Part shown: positions 33,942 to 42,894 of the stretch, in pieces
How the letters are laid out: the number at the start of each line of letters is the position of its first letter
How positions within the stretch are numbered: position 1 is the stretch's first letter
Assembly (NCBI GenBank): GCA_030430075.1
Contig: JAUIGN010000004.1
Location: 124,001 to 188,000 of the forward strand
Reading direction: 5' to 3'
DNA: 64,000 nt
DNA from: a bacterium
GTDB lineage: Bacteria > Planctomycetota > Planctomycetia > Pirellulales > Pirellulaceae
Position numbers and translations under genes: made by a program
The notes under the pieces: model-generated
Databases searched by the model: none
Seen by the model: only the letters and a program-made list of their open reading frames with translations
What the model was told of the DNA's origin: nothing

Positions 33942-36900
33942 CTACCGGGGTGAGAGGCGGATCGAGCGAAGGTCGATCAGCGCACTGCCGATCGCCCCGT
34001 CACTTCGCATCGTAACGTCGTGGAGCCCCGCCGGCAGCGTCAAGGTGCCCAGCGACATGGATCGATAGTCGTCCCAGGTTCCCGTTCCGGCCACGACGCC
34101 CCGCAAGGCCTGACCTGCTGCTTGGATCACAAAGCGATCACCGGCGGCGCCGTCGGCACATGCGTAGTCCACCGTAACGTGGTAGGTGCCGTCCCGTGGT
34201 ACGCGGACCTGCCAGACCGCGTGATCCTGCGGGCTGCTCCACCAACCCAGGTTGCGGTACTTTTCTTCAAACACCAGGCTGGGACCGTAGATCCTGGCGT
34301 GGATGGCCAGCAGGCGAATCGAACCGTCGTCACGCATCGGCGCCACTTGCGGCTGATTGCCGGGAAACGTCTTCGGACGCAAGGCCGGGCGTGATTCGCG
34401 CAAGTAAGCAAAAATATTCGCCAGGTCCTGAGGCGGAATTTCCTTTTCGAGCCCTTCCGGCATGAGCGACTTGCCCAACGTCCGGAACTCGTCAAGCTCC
34501 GTTCGCAACAACGTCGTGATCTTGTTGTTCGGGCCGACCAGGCTGATGCTGTTGGCCGATTCGCCTTGAATCATACCCCGGTGCTGGCGGCCCGACTGCG
34601 TGACCGCCACGTACTCGAGGAACTTGTCTTCGACGGCCCGATTCGGATCGAGGACCGCCGTCAGCAGGGCGGAGACCGAGTTATCCGTGAGGGCGGCCAG
34701 GTCCGGCCCGATCGCGTGACCGACATCCCGCCAGCGATGGCAAGTGGCACAGTGCTTGGCAAATAGTTCGCGGCCCCGCTGGGGATCGCCGGCGAGGGCC
34801 GTGACCTTTCCGTAGGCAGCCACCACCTGCTGACGGTCTGGATTCTCAGGCACTGAGAAGAGCTTCGCCGCGCGCGTCCGGATCGTGGTCTCCTTGTGGC
34901 GGGTTAACTGTTGCCTGCGATGAGCGTTCAAGTGCGACGCCTGGACGTCCTTGGCCTGCACCGCGTCCAGCAAGACGGCCGACCATTCGGTCCGTGACAG
35001 TAGCAAGTCGAGGATCTCTGCGCGCAGCCCGGGCGTGTGCGAGTTCCACCCGTCCAACAGGAGTTTGGCCGTCGCCGCCGTCGGCACCCGCTGTCCGGCC
35101 AAGCCGCGCGCCGCAGCGACCTGAATGGCCGTGCCGTGTCGAGGGGCCAGCAACTCCGTAAGCGTTTGCCGACCATCGGTCGATGGCAATCGGGCCAGCA
35201 ATTCGATGGCAGCCTGACGATCAGCGAGCGAGGCATTTCGGTCGCGGGCCGTTGCTTCGGCCGCCGCCACCAGCCCGGCCAGCCGTTCCTGCGTCTTGCC
35301 GTCAAGCCAGTCCGCCGTGTTCCGCTTGCGCCCAAGTGCCTTGTCCAGGAACGTGGCCACCGCGGTGAACTGCCACGACCGGTAGCCGTCCGGTCCTGGG
35401 TCGAGCAGGCGTTGCAGGGCGCCGGTCAGCAGGGTGGGATTGTCGAGTGCAACGGCCGTGGCGACGAGCGGATCGAGCCAGCGGGCCGAGATGATTTGCT
35501 CGGTCAGACTGACGTGAAGCGCTTCCAGCACGTTCTTCTCGTGCAGGCTGCTATGCAACGCCGCCAGCAAATAAGGATCCTCCGTCGTCGCCGCCATCCG
35601 AGCCACCAATTCGCCCGAACTGGGCGTTTCCAACGCTCCCAGGCTATAGGCCACTTGCAAACGAACCTGTGGATCGTCATCGGCACACATTTCGACGAGC
35701 CGCTCGGCCAACCGCCGGGACTCGGCGAGCCTCGGTTCCGCCAGGCGGATCGCGTGCCGCCGCACCGCGAAGTGAGGATCGCGGCTTGCGACCAGCAGTG
35801 TGTCGTCGTCCAGTCCATCCAGGCCGTCGAGCGCACAGAGGGCTTGCACGCGGGCTTGCGGAAGTTGCGAATCTCTCACGATGCGTTGAAGTTTCGGCAC
35901 GGCTCCAGGGTCGCCTTGCCAGATCAGCATCTGGTGGACAAGATCCCGCTGTGTGCCGTTTGGCGATTCAATGGCCGCCACCAACTCCTCCGTTGTCATG
36001 CCGTCAAAGCGCGGGACCTCGCGCAACTCGCGGTCCTTGCGGCGGACGCGATAGATGCGGCCGCGGTCGGAACCGCCACGCAGGTCCAACCGCTCTTGCC
36101 AGTCGGCTGGAATCCATTCGGGATGCTCGATGACCAGCCGGTACATGTCCGCGATCCAGATCGCACCGTCGGGTCCGGTGCGGACCATCGTCGGGCGAAA
36201 CCAATTGTCCGTCGAACTGAGGAATTCGGCGTTCGTTTCAGTCGGCGCGCGGCGGCTGGTGAACGTTAAACCGTCCCGGCTGACCAGTTCCCGATGGACC
36301 AGGTTGTGCACCGGTTCGCATACATAGCTCCAGGCCTGGCCCGGGTCTCCGCAAAGTGTGTCGCGGTAGATGATCGGACTGCAGGCTGAAGTGAAGCGAT
36401 TGGCCCGGTCGAAGTCGTTAAAGCGCGTGACCGTCAGGCTGGTTGGAAAGACAGGTGCGGCGCCCGGTTGCTCGGAGACCTGGTTCCGCAAGCTGGGCGG
36501 GGCGACATGCGGATTGCGGCGCAAATAGGTGTCGTCCAGGACATAGTGCCACATTGGATTACTGTTGTTGCCACCGAACCAGTTGCCCCAGTCGTCCCGA
36601 TTGCGGCCGAACTGCGTTTGTCCGGATTCGGCTTGGAGGTCGCCGCTGTCCGGTTGAATCCGCAGGTCGCGACCTCGAATCGAAAGCTTGCGGCCGGTTG
36701 GCAGCGATTCGATGGTTCCCCCGCTATCGCCGTTGGCGACATGGAGCCAATTGTCCAGGCCCCAACGCAGGCCGTTGGCCCGATGTTGCTGATTCCCTGT
36801 GGCGAAACCACGGTACAGCACTTCCCGTCGATCGGCCACGTCGTCGCCGTCGGTGTCGACCGCGTAGAGAATGTCCGGCACGGCCGAGATCAGGGCCCCC

Positions 36901-39140
36901 TCCCGCCAGACCTTGATACCGGTTGGAAAGGGGATCGCGTCGAGAAATGTCGCCGCCGTGTCATACTGACCGTCGCCGTCCTCGTCGCTGAGGATCTTGA
37001 CTCGACCACCCGGGTCGCCGACCGGGTCTCCCTGCCCGTGCCAGCGGATGCCGTTGGGGTAGTCTCGCATTTCCACAACCCACAGTCGGCCGTCTGGGCC
37101 CCAATCAAAGGCCACCGGATCTTGTATCAACGGCTCGGCCGCGACCAGCTCGACAACCAGCGGTTCCCCGCCCGTGGTCCGCATGGTGGCCAATGCCGCT
37201 TTCGGTTCGCGCGGCGGCTCGTAGCCGGTTGCGTCGCGCGTCCGTTCCTCCTGGTTTGCTCGAGCGATCAACTGGTCGAAGGCCACCCGATCGACGCCGT
37301 CCGGAAGACGGTCCGTGTCTTCGTTCTGGATCCAGAGGTGCTGCGAGTGCGCCCAGACACCGTGATTCGTCCCGTCAGGTCGAAAGAAACGCGGCAGGGC
37401 GGGACCGTCGCCTTCGCCATGGCGGCCGCGGACGCCGGTCGGCCGCCAGCCTTCGTCGAGATCCACGTAAAGGTGCATCGCATACTCGTCATTGCCCGAG
37501 ACAAGCAGGTCCAACGATCCGTCCTGGTTCACGTCCAGGAAGCGGACGGTCTGACGCGGGTCGCCGGGCAGTTCCGGCAACCGCACGCCGGTCTTGACCC
37601 AACGGCCGGTGAGCGCCACGGGGGAACCGTCGCCGCCTTCCGGCGGGGCGCTCTGCGGACCCCGTTCAGCAGTCGCTGCCGAGCGAGGTGCCGCCCGATC
37701 TTCCGTTGCGCTTTGGGCCGCACGGGGCGCGGAACGCCACCGCCAGACGCCGTCCCGCTCGATCCGCTCGCAGATACCATCGCCATCCAGGTCCCGCAAT
37801 CGGTGCCATTGCCGAGTTGACTCGGCAAACGCGACCCGGCCGCCAACCGGTTGCCAGCCGGAAGTCGTGTATTGCCATGAAAAATTGGCGACATGCACCG
37901 ACGCAAACCCGTCCTCGCGGACAACGCCGAATTGCGGCGCGTGTTTCTCCGGCTCGTTCAGCGTGATGGGAAAGCCGGTGGCTTGCCAGGTCCCGGTTGC
38001 CGGCTGCCAGACGCGGCTCTGGCGGTGATCCGGACTGGCATGCACAACGTCGATCCAGTGGTCGTCGTTCAGGTCGAGCAACCGGACACCGTTGTCGCCT
38101 CCGTCCGCGCGACGGAGAGGATGTCCCTGGAGGAGATTCGCGTTGATACGGTCGATCGCCTCCCGAAACGTCAGGAACTTGACCTTGCCGCCGTGCCTGG
38201 CAACGGCATGGTCGATCAGCTCGACAACCTGGTCGTTGCGTATCCAACCGTGAGGGTGGAAGACGAGGTTGAACGTTCCCTGCTTGAGCACGACGGCATC
38301 CAGGGCCGCTTTCATGTCGGCGACCGTGCGGGGATTGTTGGGTTGATGCAGGTTTTGTGCTTCCCAGTCGCTGGGCACGATGCAGGGAAACTCCCAGCAG
38401 GAACCGCCGATGACGTACGGGTAGGGGTAGTCTTCGATCGTGTTTACGAACGATGGAAAGGGAAGGTACTTGCGAAAACGTTCGCCGCCGTCCGCGTCGA
38501 GTACCAGCGCACGCGGCAACGCGTCGTCCTGCGGCGTGGTGATATTGAAGACCGAAGTGTCGAGCTGGAGGAAATTGCCGGCAGGCGATTTGCGATCGAA
38601 GATCTCCGACCAGAAGCGGGGGCTGGGCGTGTTTCTCGAGTCGCAGCAGGGCATGCGGAATGCGACCGGCCGATTACCCGGAATCTGGTTCAACAGATCC
38701 ACACACCGGTCATAGGTGCCCTTTGCTTGCGCGAAGTCGCCTCCCTTGAGCAATGGGCACGGGTGATCGACGGTGTGGACTTCAATGCTCAGCCCCTCTG
38801 CCAGCCACGCCTGCAGTTGCGGGTCCGCCGGATCGACGTTGCAGGTCATGATACTGACAGGTGCCCGGCCGTCGATCTGCTTCAGGCGGTCCAGGATCGG
38901 GCGCAGGTAGTTCTCGTACTTGGCGGTCGCCCGCATGTCGTCGATGGCCAGCACGACCACCGCTTCCACGCCGTCTTCACCAATCCATTGGGGCGTGGCC
39001 AGCTTGGGAAAGCCACCGTGGACATAGTAGGGGTCACAAACCGAGTCCAAGTAGGACAATCGATTTCCATCCGCGGCCACCGCGCCGCTGGCGACCAACA
39101 TGACCAGCAACCCCAACCGACCGATCCACCATCGTGGCAT
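33942..39140 (-). CDS. Giant exported multidomain protein: deacetylase-like, FG-GAP, PVC dehydrogenase, HEAT and cytochrome c domains
   Basis: This exported protein has 1,732 residues. ATG 39140, with GGAG upstream, gives a signal peptide (IGRLGLLVMLVASGAVAA). Regions in order: a polysaccharide-deacetylase-like domain (about 25-330, with VVLAIDDMRATAKYENYL, HTVDHPCP and VFHPHGW); FG-GAP-type calcium repeats (about 340-560, LLDLNDDHWIDVV and FLDVNQDGSLDLL) interrupted by an Ala/Pro/Arg linker; a PVC-type membrane-bound dehydrogenase beta-propeller (about 655-1060, VAFDWGPDGRLWVVEMRDYPNG); HEAT repeats (about 1075-1440); a c-type heme domain with CATCH at about 1464; and a C-terminal carbohydrate-binding-like domain. 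The last four parts form a known planctomycete architecture. The deacetylase and FG-GAP front is unusual. It probably oxidises and trims polysaccharides at the cell surface (inference). Confidence 0.88.
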   Translation of the reverse strand: MPRWWIGRLGLLVMLVASGAVAADGNRLSYLDSVCDPYYVHGGFPKLATPQWIGEDGVEAVVVLAIDDMRATAKYENYLRPILDRLKQIDGRAPVSIMTCNVDPADPQLQAWLAEGLSIEVHTVDHPCPLLKGGDFAQAKGTYDRCVDLLNQIPGNRPVAFRMPCCDSRNTPSPRFWSEIFDRKSPAGNFLQLDTSVFNITTPQDDALPRALVLDADGGERFRKYLPFPSFVNTIEDYPYPYVIGGSCWEFPCIVPSDWEAQNLHQPNNPRTVADMKAALDAVVLKQGTFNLVFHPHGWIRNDQVVELIDHAVARHGGKVKFLTFREAIDRINANLLQGHPLRRADGGDNGVRLLDLNDDHWIDVVHASPDHRQSRVWQPATGTWQATGFPITLNEPEKHAPQFGVVREDGFASVHVANFSWQYTTSGWQPVGGRVAFAESTRQWHRLRDLDGDGICERIERDGVWRWRSAPRAAQSATEDRAAPRSAATAERGPQSAPPEGGDGSPVALTGRWVKTGVRLPELPGDPRQTVRFLDVNQDGSLDLLVSGNDEYAMHLYVDLDEGWRPTGVRGRHGEGDGPALPRFFRPDGTNHGVWAHSQHLWIQNEDTDRLPDGVDRVAFDQLIARANQEERTRDATGYEPPREPKAALATMRTTGGEPLVVELVAAEPLIQDPVAFDWGPDGRLWVVEMRDYPNGIRWHGQGDPVGDPGGRVKILSDEDGDGQYDTAATFLDAIPFPTGIKVWREGALISAVPDILYAVDTDGDDVADRREVLYRGFATGNQQHRANGLRWGLDNWLHVANGDSGGTIESLPTGRKLSIRGRDLRIQPDSGDLQAESGQTQFGRNRDDWGNWFGGNNSNPMWHYVLDDTYLRRNPHVAPPSLRNQVSEQPGAAPVFPTSLTVTRFNDFDRANRFTSACSPIIYRDTLCGDPGQAWSYVCEPVHNLVHRELVSRDGLTFTSRRAPTETNAEFLSSTDNWFRPTMVRTGPDGAIWIADMYRLVIEHPEWIPADWQERLDLRGGSDRGRIYRVRRKDRELREVPRFDGMTTEELVAAIESPNGTQRDLVHQMLIWQGDPGAVPKLQRIVRDSQLPQARVQALCALDGLDGLDDDTLLVASRDPHFAVRRHAIRLAEPRLAESRRLAERLVEMCADDDPQVRLQVAYSLGALETPSSGELVARMAATTEDPYLLAALHSSLHEKNVLEALHVSLTEQIISARWLDPLVATAVALDNPTLLTGALQRLLDPGPDGYRSWQFTAVATFLDKALGRKRNTADWLDGKTQERLAGLVAAAEATARDRNASLADRQAAIELLARLPSTDGRQTLTELLAPRHGTAIQVAAARGLAGQRVPTAATAKLLLDGWNSHTPGLRAEILDLLLSRTEWSAVLLDAVQAKDVQASHLNAHRRQQLTRHKETTIRTRAAKLFSVPENPDRQQVVAAYGKVTALAGDPQRGRELFAKHCATCHRWRDVGHAIGPDLAALTDNSVSALLTAVLDPNRAVEDKFLEYVAVTQSGRQHRGMIQGESANSISLVGPNNKITTLLRTELDEFRTLGKSLMPEGLEKEIPPQDLANIFAYLRESRPALRPKTFPGNQPQVAPMRDDGSIRLLAIHARIYGPSLVFEEKYRNLGWWSSPQDHAVWQVRVPRDGTYHVTVDYACADGAAGDRFVIQAAGQALRGVVAGTGTWDDYRSMSLGTLTLPAGLHDVTMRSDGAIGSALIDLRSIRLSPR

Positions 39141-39404
39141 GGTACTGACTCCGAAGCACGAACCGTTGATTCCGGCCGCCATCATACCACGCCTCCGCGG
39201 GCGGAGGCGATTGGCGATCCGGGGCGGTCGGAGGCTCCGAGTCGGGCGGGCTGCCGTGCCGGGACGACGTTGGCGTCGAGCCATGTCAGGATGAGACGCG
39301 AAGTCGCAGTCGGCCCGCCGCGCACCGGGCGCAGTCAGACCTGCGGAATGCGGACGATCGCGGCAACGTCGGCCGCCATCCGCCGTTGGATCGGCGCGTC
39401 CGGT

Positions 39405-39533
39405 TTAGGGCATCGATTGCTGGACCGCTTCGCGCTCCGCCGTTCCGCGGCGACCGGTTGTGATGTGCCCGATCAGAACCCACACGAAGACGTAGGCCAG
39501 GGCCATAAGATGATGAATTGACTCAACCGGCAT
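39405..39533 (-). CDS. Tiny membrane protein (42 aa), possibly CcmD-like
   Basis: A 42-codon gene with a very good ribosome-binding site (GAGGA, 8 bases before ATG 39533). The product has one transmembrane helix (LMALAYVFVWVLIGHI) preceded by a short polar segment and followed by basic and charged residues (TTGRRGTAEREA). This resembles CcmD, the tiny anchor protein of cytochrome c maturation, but similarity at this size is weak evidence. It lies about 260 bases upstream of the giant cytochrome protein on the same strand and could be part of the same transcript. Heme-ligation genes are not otherwise visible here. Confidence 0.6.
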   Translation of the reverse strand: MPVESIHHLMALAYVFVWVLIGHITTGRRGTAEREAVQQSMP

Positions 39534-39918
39534 GGCGATTCCTCGATTTCGGTCTAGCGACACCCTCCGTGAGGAAAATCACCGTCCATGAACTACACTT
39601 ATCGACTGACGCGCCCCGGCCACCTGAAGAACTTCTGTCGACGCATCGCAAGCCCTACGAAACATCAGGTCGTTCCAATGGCGTCCGTCTTCCCGGTCCC
39701 TGCGTCCAGCCCAGCCGAGGCCGCGGCGTTGCGAATAACGTTAGAATTCGCAGAATCGGACCGACGGCCGGCTGGATTGCATGGACTGATGCGTCTTGGG
39801 AGACAGACGGGGGCTGCGGCTGGCCGCGCCCGGAATCGGCGCGCCGGCCGCACAAGTCACGACGTAAGAATCAAAAGCGGCAATCCGCCGGTTTTCCGCC
39901 CTGTGTAGCTGGAGATCC
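39534..39918. other. Divergent intergenic region upstream of the Hsp70 gene
   Basis: This gap separates the 42-aa gene from the Hsp70 gene. A plus-strand frame at 39588-39908 (106 codons) has GAGGA 11 bases before its ATG and ends 10 bases before Hsp70, but its sequence (Arg/Ala-rich, no domain) does not look like a protein, so I do not call it. The region must hold the Hsp70 promoter. I see no CIRCE-like heat-shock operator. Confidence 0.4.
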
Positions 39919-41478
39919 ATGAACAGCGCCAAACGACTTGCCATTGGCATCGATCTGGGGACGACGTTCTCCGCGGTGGCCTGCCTGGACGACCTCGGCC
40001 GCCCGTATACCCTGGACAATGCCGAAGGGGACAAGCTGACTCCCAGCGCGGTCTTTTTTGACCATGCCGAGGTGGTCGTCGGGAAAGAGGCCGTCAAGGC
40101 GATCGCGACGGACGCCAGCCAGGTTGCCGAATGCACCAAGCGGAAGGTAGGCGAACGTGTCCTCGACCAGCTGCTCGGCGGCCGCCAGTATCCCCCCGAG
40201 GCGATCCTGGCCTGGATCTTGAACAAGCTGCGCATCGACGCCCGTCAGCAGGTGGGTGACATTGACCAGGTGGTGATTACGGTGCCGGCCTACTTTGATG
40301 AAGTCCGCCGCAAAGCGACACAGGATGCCGGCTACATCGCCGGCTTCGAGGTCATGGACATCATCAACGAACCGACGGCGGCCGCGATCGCCTACGGCTT
40401 TCAACAGGGAATCACTGCCGCCGGGAAGCACAACCGGCAGCCCCAGCATGTCCTGGTATACGACCTGGGAGGAGGGACGTTCGACGTCACGATCATGCGC
40501 ATTCGTGATGATGACTTTGTGACTCTGGCGACCGACGGCGATGTGCAACTGGGCGGCCGCGACTGGGATGAACGACTGGTCGATCTGGTTGCCGAGGACT
40601 TCCTCCGGCAGCATGGCATCGATCCCCGCGACGACCCGAACGCTCGAGGACGTCTGTGGCGCGACTGCGAGGATGCCAAGCGGACGCTGTCGGCGCGTAA
40701 CCAGACCAACGTCGTTTGTGACTACCAGGGCCGGACCAGCCGCCTGGAGATCAGTCGAGCCCGTTTCCAGGAGATCACGCAGGATCTGCTGGACCGGACA
40801 GCATTTACGACCCGGCAAGCGCTGCAAGCCAGCGGCCTGGAATGGTCGGACCTGGACCGGATTCTCCTGGTGGGCGGTTCGACGCGGATGCCGGCGGTCG
40901 CCGACGTCTTGGCAGACCTGTCGGGAATGGCGCCGGACCGCAGCATCTCTCCCGACGAAGCGGTGGCTCACGGCGCCGCTCTCCACGCCGCGCAGCTTCT
41001 GGATCGCCATGCCGGCAAAACGCCCGCGTTCCACGTGACGAACGTCAATTCGCATAGCCTGGGCGTGGCGGCGACGGACCCGCGCACGAACCGACCTCGA
41101 AACGCGATTTTGATTCCCCGCAACACACCCTTGCCGGCCCGTGCCCAGCGGGTTTTCAAGACGCAGAAGGCCGGGCAGAAGTCGATCCTGGTGCAGGTTG
41201 TGGAAGGGGAGAGCCCCGCCCCGGAAGACTGCTTGCAACTTGGCAAGTGCACCGTTCGACCACTCCCGCCGGACCTGCCGGCGCAGACCCCGGTGGAGGT
41301 TCGGTTCGCCTACGAAGAAAACGGGCGACTGCAGGTGCAAGTCCAATGTGCCGGTCAGGAATTGCAGCACGAAATCACGCGCGACAACAGCCTGACCGCC
41401 GATCAGCTCGACCGCTGGCGCGAATACATCTCGGGCGCGCCGCCGACCGCGTCAGCCGGGCAGCGGTCCTCAGAGTGA
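39919..41478 (+). CDS. Hsp70-family chaperone, short form
   Basis: This is a DnaK-type ATPase. The nucleotide-binding domain is complete: phosphate-1 loop [12 protein letters not shown] (10-21), the connecting motifs [21 protein letters not shown] and [12 protein letters not shown], phosphate-2 [12 protein letters not shown], and adenosine motif [12 protein letters not shown]. The substrate domain (from about residue 375) is recognisable but reduced ([26 protein letters not shown]), and the protein ends after a short helix with no lid or EEVD tail. At 519 residues it is about 120 short of DnaK. Such Hsp70 variants usually act on restricted clients. No DnaJ or GrpE gene is adjacent. ATG 39919 has GGAG upstream. 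Its 3' end overlaps the convergent DUF1552 gene by 9 bases. Confidence 0.93.
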   Translation: MNSAKRLAIGIDLGTTFSAVACLDDLGRPYTLDNAEGDKLTPSAVFFDHAEVVVGKEAVKAIATDASQVAECTKRKVGERVLDQLLGGRQYPPEAILAWILNKLRIDARQQVGDIDQVVITVPAYFDEVRRKATQDAGYIAGFEVMDIINEPTAAAIAYGFQQGITAAGKHNRQPQHVLVYDLGGGTFDVTIMRIRDDDFVTLATDGDVQLGGRDWDERLVDLVAEDFLRQHGIDPRDDPNARGRLWRDCEDAKRTLSARNQTNVVCDYQGRTSRLEISRARFQEITQDLLDRTAFTTRQALQASGLEWSDLDRILLVGGSTRMPAVADVLADLSGMAPDRSISPDEAVAHGAALHAAQLLDRHAGKTPAFHVTNVNSHSLGVAATDPRTNRPRNAILIPRNTPLPARAQRVFKTQKAGQKSILVQVVEGESPAPEDCLQLGKCTVRPLPPDLPAQTPVEVRFAYEENGRLQVQVQCAGQELQHEITRDNSLTADQLDRWREYISGAPPTASAGQRSSE

Positions 41479-42783
41479 GAGCGGACCGCCGCCGCAGAAA
41501 TCGGGATTGCCGAACGATTCCAATTCGTGTCCGAACCCGTGGGCCAGGGCCAGCAGCAGTTCATTGTGGGGCTTGCGGCGGAATTGCAGCGAGCGGCCCA
41601 TCGTGAAGTCCAAGCCTCCGCCAACCAGCACGAACGGGACATTGTCCAGCGTGTGCGAGTTGCCCTTGCCGAGCTCGTTCGTCCAAACGATCAGCGTGTT
41701 GTCTAACAGGCTGCCCGGACCGCCCGGTTCAGGCGTCTCTGCCAGTCGTTTCGTAAGATAGGCCAACTGCTGAGCGAACCAGTGGTTGATCTTGGTCAGC
41801 TTCTCTTGCGCTTCGGCATTCGAGTCGGGTTCGTGGGACAGGCTGTGGTGCCCTTCGTCGATTCCCAGCCAATGCATCTTGGCCTGACCGACGGAATTGG
41901 TGTACTGCAGCGTGGCCGTGCGGGCGAAGTCGTTCAGGAAGCTGTTGACCATCAGTTCGATCTGCATCTTGCTGATCGCCGGCATGTTGTCGTTTTCTTC
42001 TTTGATGCCCTCTTCCAGTTCCGGCACCGGGTGCTCAATGGTGGCCGATTCGCCGGCTTGCAGTTCCTGCTCCATCTCGCGGACAAAGGCCGCGTGTTCA
42101 TCCAACAGGCGCCGGTCCTGCGTGCTCACGGAATCGCTGATCTTCTTGAGGTCCGCCTGCAGATCGTCCAGCACACTGGCCAGGGTGGCCCGATCTTTCA
42201 TGCGGCCGTAAAGCTTCTCAAACATCTGGTACGGGTCATCGATCGGCGCGATCGGCTGGTTCGGTCCGGCGTACGACATCCGTGTCCAGGTGTCGGCCCG
42301 ATCCGGCACCAGGACTCCGAACTCAAGCGATCCGAAACGCGTGCGCGTTGCCTCCTGCTGCTGAAGGAAGTTCTTGATCTCCTGATCGATCGAGATCCCA
42401 CTGGCCCATCCGGCCGGCGTGTGGGAGCCGCCCTGGATGTTGCCAGGATACAGTTCGGTGCCCGTCAGCAGGCAGCCGATTCCCCGCATGTGGCTGTCGC
42501 CGTCGCCCCGCACGCGATCACAGAGGCCCTTCAGGACCAGCGTCCGGTCCTGGTAAGGGGCCAGCGGCTGGAGGCTCTCTTTGAGCGTGAACTCCGCGCC
42601 CTCTTCATCCGGCCAAAAGGTGGGAGGGACCACGCCGTTGGGACTGAACATGACAACCAGCCGCTGCTTGCGTCGTGACTGATTCGCAAAACCAAGACTG
42701 GGCAGGTTCAGCACAAAGGGCAGCGTCGCCGCGCTCAGTCCCAGGTTCCGCAAAAAGGCGCGTCGCGAGTTCAAGTTATTCAT
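41470..42783 (-). CDS. DUF1552 protein (Tat-exported)
   Basis: This 437-residue protein carries a twin-arginine signal ([25 protein letters not shown]) and the DUF1552 body: [42 protein letters not shown], the long helical segment [30 protein letters not shown], and [33 protein letters not shown]. The family is related in layout to DUF1501 and is nearly always paired with DUF1592-type cytochromes, as here (111 bases downstream of that gene, same strand). Its function is unproven. ATG 42783 has GGAG 8 bases upstream. Confidence 0.93.
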   Translation of the reverse strand: MNNLNSRRAFLRNLGLSAATLPFVLNLPSLGFANQSRRKQRLVVMFSPNGVVPPTFWPDEEGAEFTLKESLQPLAPYQDRTLVLKGLCDRVRGDGDSHMRGIGCLLTGTELYPGNIQGGSHTPAGWASGISIDQEIKNFLQQQEATRTRFGSLEFGVLVPDRADTWTRMSYAGPNQPIAPIDDPYQMFEKLYGRMKDRATLASVLDDLQADLKKISDSVSTQDRRLLDEHAAFVREMEQELQAGESATIEHPVPELEEGIKEENDNMPAISKMQIELMVNSFLNDFARTATLQYTNSVGQAKMHWLGIDEGHHSLSHEPDSNAEAQEKLTKINHWFAQQLAYLTKRLAETPEPGGPGSLLDNTLIVWTNELGKGNSHTLDNVPFVLVGGGLDFTMGRSLQFRRKPHNELLLALAHGFGHELESFGNPDFCGGGPLSL

Positions 42784-42894
42784 GGTTCATCTCCACACCG
42801 GCGACTCGAAGCGTTCGCCAGGTTCGTGACGGTCGGTCAGGGTTGTCGTTTGCAGGGTCGTTGTTGGTTTCGGGTTTTCGTGCGTCCCGGATGG

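Noticed and set aside
39588..39908. 106-codon frame just before the Hsp70 gene
   Set aside because: It has a possible ribosome-binding site but no domain, Arg-rich composition, and is not tied to a known family. Noted as unproven.
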